Assembly (NCBI GenBank): GCA_023412765.1
Contig: JAEZBX010000137.1
Location: 1-26,567, forward strand
DNA from: Bacteroidota bacterium
GTDB taxonomy: Bacteria; Bacteroidota; Bacteroidia; Cytophagales; Cyclobacteriaceae
Direction of reading: 5' to 3'
Length of the DNA stretch: 26,567 nucleotides
The notes beneath the pieces were generated by a model. That model had not been told where the DNA came from, did no database searches, and saw only the letters and a program-made list of their open reading frames with translations. Below are positions 23,373 to 26,567 of this stretch, piece by piece; the stretch's first letter is position 1, and every line of letters begins with the position of its first letter. A program made the translations under genes and the position numbers.

Positions 23373-23450
23373 GGTATAGGGTATGAGGTATAAGGTATAA
23401 GGACGCTCGATCCTGATTCCTTATACCTTATACCCTTATACCTTATATCC
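23373..23450. repeat. inverted repeat built of GGTATAR heptamers
   Basis: The left arm is four heptamers, GGTATAG, GGTATGA, GGTATAA and GGTATAA, and then GGA (23373-23403). After a 14-base spacer the right arm (23418-23450) carries the same heptamers inverted. The inner 16 bases of each arm (23388-23403 and 23418-23433) are perfectly complementary, and pairing continues imperfectly outward. It starts at the base after the stop codon of the anti-sigma gene and could fold into a long hairpin that separates it from ftsX. Confidence 0.85.
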
Positions 23451-23483
23451 CCTAGCCCCCTCCCCCCATTCAATAATTTCTCC

Positions 23484-23491
23484 TACCTTTG
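23484..23491 (+). promoter_or_regulatory. -7 box before ftsX
   Basis: TACCTTTG is a perfect match to TAnnTTTG and ends nine bases before the ftsX ATG, implying a very short or absent leader. No TTTG is seen about 19 bases upstream, where the sequence is a C-rich run. Confidence 0.55.
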
Positions 23492-23499
23492 CGCTGCGA

Positions 23500-24378
23500 A
23501 TGCAGAAATCGGCACATAAAAAGAAATTAGGCGGGTACCCGGCTATTGGAGTAATAACCAGTATTACTCTAGCCCTTTTCGTACTGGGTTTGTTCGGAAC
23601 GCTGATCATATATTCCAATCAGTTCGGCAGGATTGTGCGAGATAACCTCAACGTGAAGGTATTTCTAAAAAGCACGCTCACAGAAACCCAACGGAGCCAG
23701 ATAGAACGTACGATTGGCACAAAAGAATTTGTAGCCAAAGCCGATAGTGCCTTGATCTTTGTATCCAAGGAAGAAGCGGAAAAAGACCTGGTAAAGCAAA
23801 TTGGTGATTTCAAGGAAATACTTGGAGAAAACCCGTTGAAGGATGCGTTTATTGTAAAGATCGCAACCGAGTATCAGGATACTACACACCTTAAAAAAAT
23901 TAAGTCGGAGCTGGAAGAAATCAGCGGTGTTATTGAAGTAACTTATCAAAAACATTTATTCGATGAGGTGAATAAGAACTTCACAAATATTTCCATTGCG
24001 CTTCTGATCCTCGCGGTTCTGTTAATCGTCATTACATTCCTGCTCGTTAATAGCACGCTGCGGATCGCTTTATTCTCACAACGATTTTTGATACGTAGTA
24101 TGCAACTGGTCGGTGCGAAAAAATGGTTTATTCAACGGCCATTTCTTGCGCGGGCTGTCGGATATGGTCTGCTGTCGAGCGCTGTGGCTTCGTTGCTGTT
24201 ATGGGGATTCTCGGTGTATGCTCAAAACAAGATAACCGATCTTTCACTTCTTCATAACGAGGAGTATTTTTTTGCTCTGCTAATATTGATTTCGATAGTT
24301 GGAATTCTGGTGGCCACCATCAGTACTTTTTTTTCGATTCACAAATATTTAAAGATGTCATTGGACGAACTCTATTAG
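23500..24378 (+). CDS. ftsX: cell division protein FtsX
   Basis: The 292-residue permease-like protein works with the ATPase FtsE at the divisome to control peptidoglycan hydrolases. It has the FtsX build: a basic head, span 1 at about 17-42 (AIGVITSITLALFVLGLFGT), and a periplasmic domain to about 160 (containing NVKVFLKSTLTETQ and KEEAEKDLVKQIG). Spans 2-4 follow in the C-terminal half (SIALLILAVLLIVITFLLV; GYGLLSSAVASLLLWGF; FFALLILISIVGILVATIS), with the conserved LVGAKKWFIQRPF loop between spans 2 and 3. No ftsE is in the window; in Bacteroidetes it often lies elsewhere. DUF3098 follows after ten bases, opening the ftsX-DUF3098-uppP-truB-ribF series. Confidence 0.95.
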   Translation: MQKSAHKKKLGGYPAIGVITSITLALFVLGLFGTLIIYSNQFGRIVRDNLNVKVFLKSTLTETQRSQIERTIGTKEFVAKADSALIFVSKEEAEKDLVKQIGDFKEILGENPLKDAFIVKIATEYQDTTHLKKIKSELEEISGVIEVTYQKHLFDEVNKNFTNISIALLILAVLLIVITFLLVNSTLRIALFSQRFLIRSMQLVGAKKWFIQRPFLARAVGYGLLSSAVASLLLWGFSVYAQNKITDLSLLHNEEYFFALLILISIVGILVATISTFFSIHKYLKMSLDELY

Positions 24379-24388
24379 ATAAAAAAAG

Positions 24389-24592
24389 ATGGACAGTAAA
24401 CTTCCCTTCGGCAAAAAGAACTATCAGCTGATGATCATTGGCGTACTTACGCTTGTTGTTGGATTTGTGATCATGTCATCAGACAGCGAGCCTCATGGAT
24501 TTGGATTTTTAGGTCTCACCTTGGGCCCTATCGTTGTCATGGCTGGGTTTATAATCGAGATTGTTGCCATCTTGCGCAATCCCTCTAAATGA
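24389..24592 (+). CDS. DUF3098 membrane protein
   Basis: The 67-residue protein has two hydrophobic spans (LMIIGVLTLVVGFVIMSS and LGLTLGPIVVMAGFIIEIVA) joined by a short loop with the family's PHGFGF. The N-terminal PFGKKNYQLM and the C-terminal IVAILRNPSK are also typical of DUF3098. Its place between ftsX and uppP is conserved in Bacteroidetes and supports the assignment. The function is unknown; the neighbourhood points to cell-envelope synthesis or division. Confidence 0.93.
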   Translation: MDSKLPFGKKNYQLMIIGVLTLVVGFVIMSSDSEPHGFGFLGLTLGPIVVMAGFIIEIVAILRNPSK

Positions 24593-24644
24593 TTGCCAAC
24601 ATTTCATTCTCCTTATTGACTGCTTTGCATTAACCATTTTTTGC

Positions 24645-25460
24645 ATGTCTACTATTCAAGCTATCATTTTAGCCATTGTCGAAGGTATCACTGAATTTCT
24701 TCCCATTTCTTCCACCGGACACATGATCATCGGCTCTTCATTAATGGGAATAGCGTCGGATCCTTTTACAAAGATGTTCACCGTTGCAATACAGTTCGGA
24801 GCAATATTGTCGGTGATCGTTCTCTACTGGAAAAAGTTTATACCAAACAAAGATGATGTTACGGAGACAGCAATTTTCTATCTGAAACTTTTTGTCGCTT
24901 TTATACCGGCTGCAATCATTGGATTTTTGTTGAATGATTTCATCGATGCATTGCTTGAACGCGTTGATGTCGTGGGCTACACGCTGGTTGCAGGAGGGAT
25001 CTTTTTTCTTTTTGTGGATAAGATATTTGAGAAAAATGAGTTAAACCAAGATAAGCCAATTACATATAGCTCAGCGTTGAAGATCGGTTTCTTTCAAACG
25101 ATCGCCATGATACCAGGTGTATCTCGTTCCGCAGCAACAATCATTGGTGGTCTTACTCAGGGATGGACAAAAAAAGCGGCAGCTGAGTTTTCATTTTTCC
25201 TGGCAGTTCCAACTATGTTTGCCGCCACGGTTTACAAAATGTTCGGCTTCTACAAGGATGGTGGCACTTTCGGCTCGAGTGAAATAACCCTTTTAATCAT
25301 TGGAAACGTCGTCGCTTTCATCGTAGCCATCCTCGCTATAAAATCGTTTATCAGCTTTCTCACGAGAAATGGATTTAAGTTATTTGGATACTATCGCATT
25401 TTCGTAGGAATCCTCATACTGGTACTATACTACATGGGCGTCGGGCTCACAGTCGTATAA
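24645..25460 (+). CDS. uppP: undecaprenyl-diphosphatase
   Basis: The 271-residue integral membrane enzyme removes a phosphate from undecaprenyl pyrophosphate, recycling the lipid carrier for peptidoglycan synthesis; high levels give bacitracin resistance. Both family motifs are present: EGITEFLPISSTGHM at 13-27 with the catalytic Glu residues and His26, and PGVSRSAATIIGGL in the second half with the key Arg. Length and number of spans fit BacA-type UppP. The frame is open to a TTG at 24561, inside the DUF3098 gene, but the family starts right before the first motif, so the ATG at 24645 is chosen. The TAA stop overlaps the truB ATG by one base. Confidence 0.97.
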   Translation: MSTIQAIILAIVEGITEFLPISSTGHMIIGSSLMGIASDPFTKMFTVAIQFGAILSVIVLYWKKFIPNKDDVTETAIFYLKLFVAFIPAAIIGFLLNDFIDALLERVDVVGYTLVAGGIFFLFVDKIFEKNELNQDKPITYSSALKIGFFQTIAMIPGVSRSAATIIGGLTQGWTKKAAAEFSFFLAVPTMFAATVYKMFGFYKDGGTFGSSEITLLIIGNVVAFIVAILAIKSFISFLTRNGFKLFGYYRIFVGILILVLYYMGVGLTVV

Positions 25461-26113
25461 TGGAAAAAGCAGAAGATCCTGGTCGTATTCTATTGATCGA
25501 TAAACCACTGAATTGGACGTCCTTTGATGTGGTAAATAAACTTCGGTACAAATTAAAGATCAAAAAAATCGGTCATGCCGGCACTCTCGATCCACTAGCC
25601 ACAGGGTTGCTTATCATTTGTGTTGGTAAAATGACAAAGCGTATCGAAGAATTTATGGGTCAGGAAAAAGAGTATACAGGCAAATTTATTCTGGGGCAAA
25701 CTACTGTTTCACATGATCTTGAAACGCCCGTGACAGACCAACAAGATATTAGCCATCTTACCTCGAAGGTTGTTGAGGATACAGCAAAGAAATTCGTTGG
25801 CAAAATAAGCCAATTGCCCCCGCAGCATTCTGCAATACGGATCAAAGGGAAGCGTGCATATGAATTTGCCAGGGAAGGAAAGGAAATTGAATTGAGTCCG
25901 AGGGAAGTAATGATATCGGCATTCGACATTGTTGATATCCGGTTGCCTGAAGTGACCTTCAGGATTGTTTGTTCCAAAGGTACGTACATACGAAGCCTGG
26001 CAAGGGATTTTGGAAATGCCCTTCAAGTAGGTGCTTATCTTTCTGAACTTTGTCGAACGCGTATCGGTGAATTCAAGCTTGATGATGCTATCGCTATAGA
26101 TCAAATATCATAA
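25460..26113 (+). CDS. truB: tRNA pseudouridine(55) synthase
   Basis: The 217-residue product isomerises U55 in the T-loop of tRNAs. It has the N-terminal RILLIDKPLNWTSFDVVNKL, the catalytic loop GHAGTLDPLATG with Asp44, the YTGKFILGQTT strand, QLPPQHSAIRIKGKRAYE, and GTYIRSLARDFG. Compared with E. coli TruB (314 residues) it stops after the catalytic domain and lacks the C-terminal PUA-like tRNA-binding domain. The short form is common in Bacteroidetes, so I see this as normal and not a truncation. It is coupled to uppP by a TAATG overlap. Confidence 0.96.
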   Translation: MEKAEDPGRILLIDKPLNWTSFDVVNKLRYKLKIKKIGHAGTLDPLATGLLIICVGKMTKRIEEFMGQEKEYTGKFILGQTTVSHDLETPVTDQQDISHLTSKVVEDTAKKFVGKISQLPPQHSAIRIKGKRAYEFAREGKEIELSPREVMISAFDIVDIRLPEVTFRIVCSKGTYIRSLARDFGNALQVGAYLSELCRTRIGEFKLDDAIAIDQIS

Positions 26114-26140
26114 GTCGACATCGTGCAATTGTACAGGCGC

Positions 26141-26148
26141 TAAATTTG
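26141..26148 (+). promoter_or_regulatory. -7 box before ribF
   Basis: TAAATTTG is a perfect TAnnTTTG match lying ten bases before the ribF ATG. The -33 element is not evident, so ribF may have its own weak promoter as well as read-through from truB. Confidence 0.45.
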
Positions 26149-26158
26149 ATTTTTCATC

Positions 26159-26567
26159 ATGAAGATATATCATGGAATAGAAGATTTTATCAAACTACCA
26201 TGTGCGGTCGTGACAAGTGGAACTTTTGATGGTGTTCACGTGGGGCATACGAAAATATTATCGAGGCTTCGTGAAGTTGCTACAAACACGAATGGCGAGA
26301 CAGTTGTGATTACTTATTGGCCACACCCCCGCATGGTGCTGCATCCAGAAGACATGTCATTGAAGCTTCTCAATACTTTTGAAGAGAAAGCCGAATTATT
26401 AAAAGCACAGGGTATTCAACACCTGGTAAGAATACCATTTACCAAAGAATTTTCACAGCTGACGTCCGAACAATTCATAACAGAAATCCTCGTCAAGACC
26501 ATAGGTACTAAAAAACTAGTGATAGGTCATGATCATCATTTTGGAAAAAACAGGGAAGGATCTTTTG
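26159..26567 (+). CDS. ribF: bifunctional riboflavin kinase / FAD synthetase (N-terminal part, runs off the window)
   Basis: The first 136 residues are present and cover most of the FAD synthetase (adenylyltransferase) domain. The nucleotidyltransferase signature SGTFDGVHVGHTKIL is at about 20-34, followed by VVITYWPHPRMVL, LLNTFEEKAELL and VIGHDHHFGKNREG. The full protein would continue with the riboflavin kinase domain and make FMN and FAD. It starts 45 bases after truB, a common neighbour of ribF in bacteria. The ATG at 26159 is the natural start (MKIYHGIEDF). Confidence 0.95.
   Translation, partial: MKIYHGIEDFIKLPCAVVTSGTFDGVHVGHTKILSRLREVATNTNGETVVITYWPHPRMVLHPEDMSLKLLNTFEEKAELLKAQGIQHLVRIPFTKEFSQLTSEQFITEILVKTIGTKKLVIGHDHHFGKNREGSF

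Noticed and set aside
1..26567. CRISPR arrays, tRNA/rRNA genes, insertion sequences, phage genes and restriction or toxin-antitoxin genes
   Set aside because: None seen on either strand. The only tandem repeats are the heptamer arrays, which have no spacers of CRISPR type.

Overview
The window comes from a member of the Bacteroidetes, most likely the order Cytophagales. The lines of evidence are: a TonB-dependent receptor followed by a DUF4249-type lipoprotein; upstream boxes of the Bacteroidetes sigma-A type (TAnnTTTG, with a TTTG about 19 bases further upstream) and few Shine-Dalgarno sequences; the gene order ftsX - DUF3098 - uppP - truB - ribF; and a fused aspartate kinase/homoserine dehydrogenase followed by thrB and thrC. 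It looks like chromosomal core and near-core sequence. I see no phage, insertion sequence, CRISPR array, tRNA or rRNA.

Layout. 1-2500 (minus): an outer-membrane TonB-dependent receptor and the start of its partner lipoprotein. 2641-3561: very small genes. One is a 40-residue single-span membrane protein on the plus strand. Two more are minus-strand ORFs of 58 and 26 codons, closed by an intrinsic terminator, and the last is a 61-residue membrane protein with its own terminator. 3774-5395 (plus): a kynurenine-pathway ACMSD decarboxylase overlapping a secreted zinc-ribbon protein. 5547-8120 (plus): trhO (tRNA U34 hydroxylation), mogA-type molybdopterin adenylyltransferase and an M23 peptidase, ending at a strong terminator. 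8202-11821 (plus): an outer-membrane beta-barrel-like protein tightly linked to an exported TPR-CHAT caspase-like protease. 11828-12049 (minus): a small exported HYC-motif protein. 12271-12921 (plus): pcm. 12918-17846 (minus): the threonine operon thrA-thrB-thrC, preceded by a previously unlisted 33-codon leader peptide rich in Thr and Ile. 17980-18888 (plus): an acyl-CoA thioesterase and a small protein that may be a distant DNA polymerase III psi-like protein. 18997-21294 (plus): a K+-dependent-type membrane pyrophosphatase with a well-formed promoter and terminator. 21414-21830: a DUF2147 protein. 21901-23372: an ECF sigma factor and a probable membrane anti-sigma partner. 23500-26567: ftsX, DUF3098, uppP, truB and the start of ribF.

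Functionally this is mostly housekeeping: amino-acid synthesis, tRNA modification, envelope growth and division, and cofactor synthesis. The less explained parts are the CHAT/beta-barrel pair, the tiny-gene island at 2.6-3.6 kb, the secreted zinc-ribbon protein behind ACMSD, and intergenic arrays of a heptamer GGWATAR, one of which forms a large inverted repeat between the anti-sigma gene and ftsX. The best regulatory finding is the threonine leader peptide. I found no clear evidence of an entirely new multi-gene system. The CHAT/beta-barrel pair is the nearest candidate.
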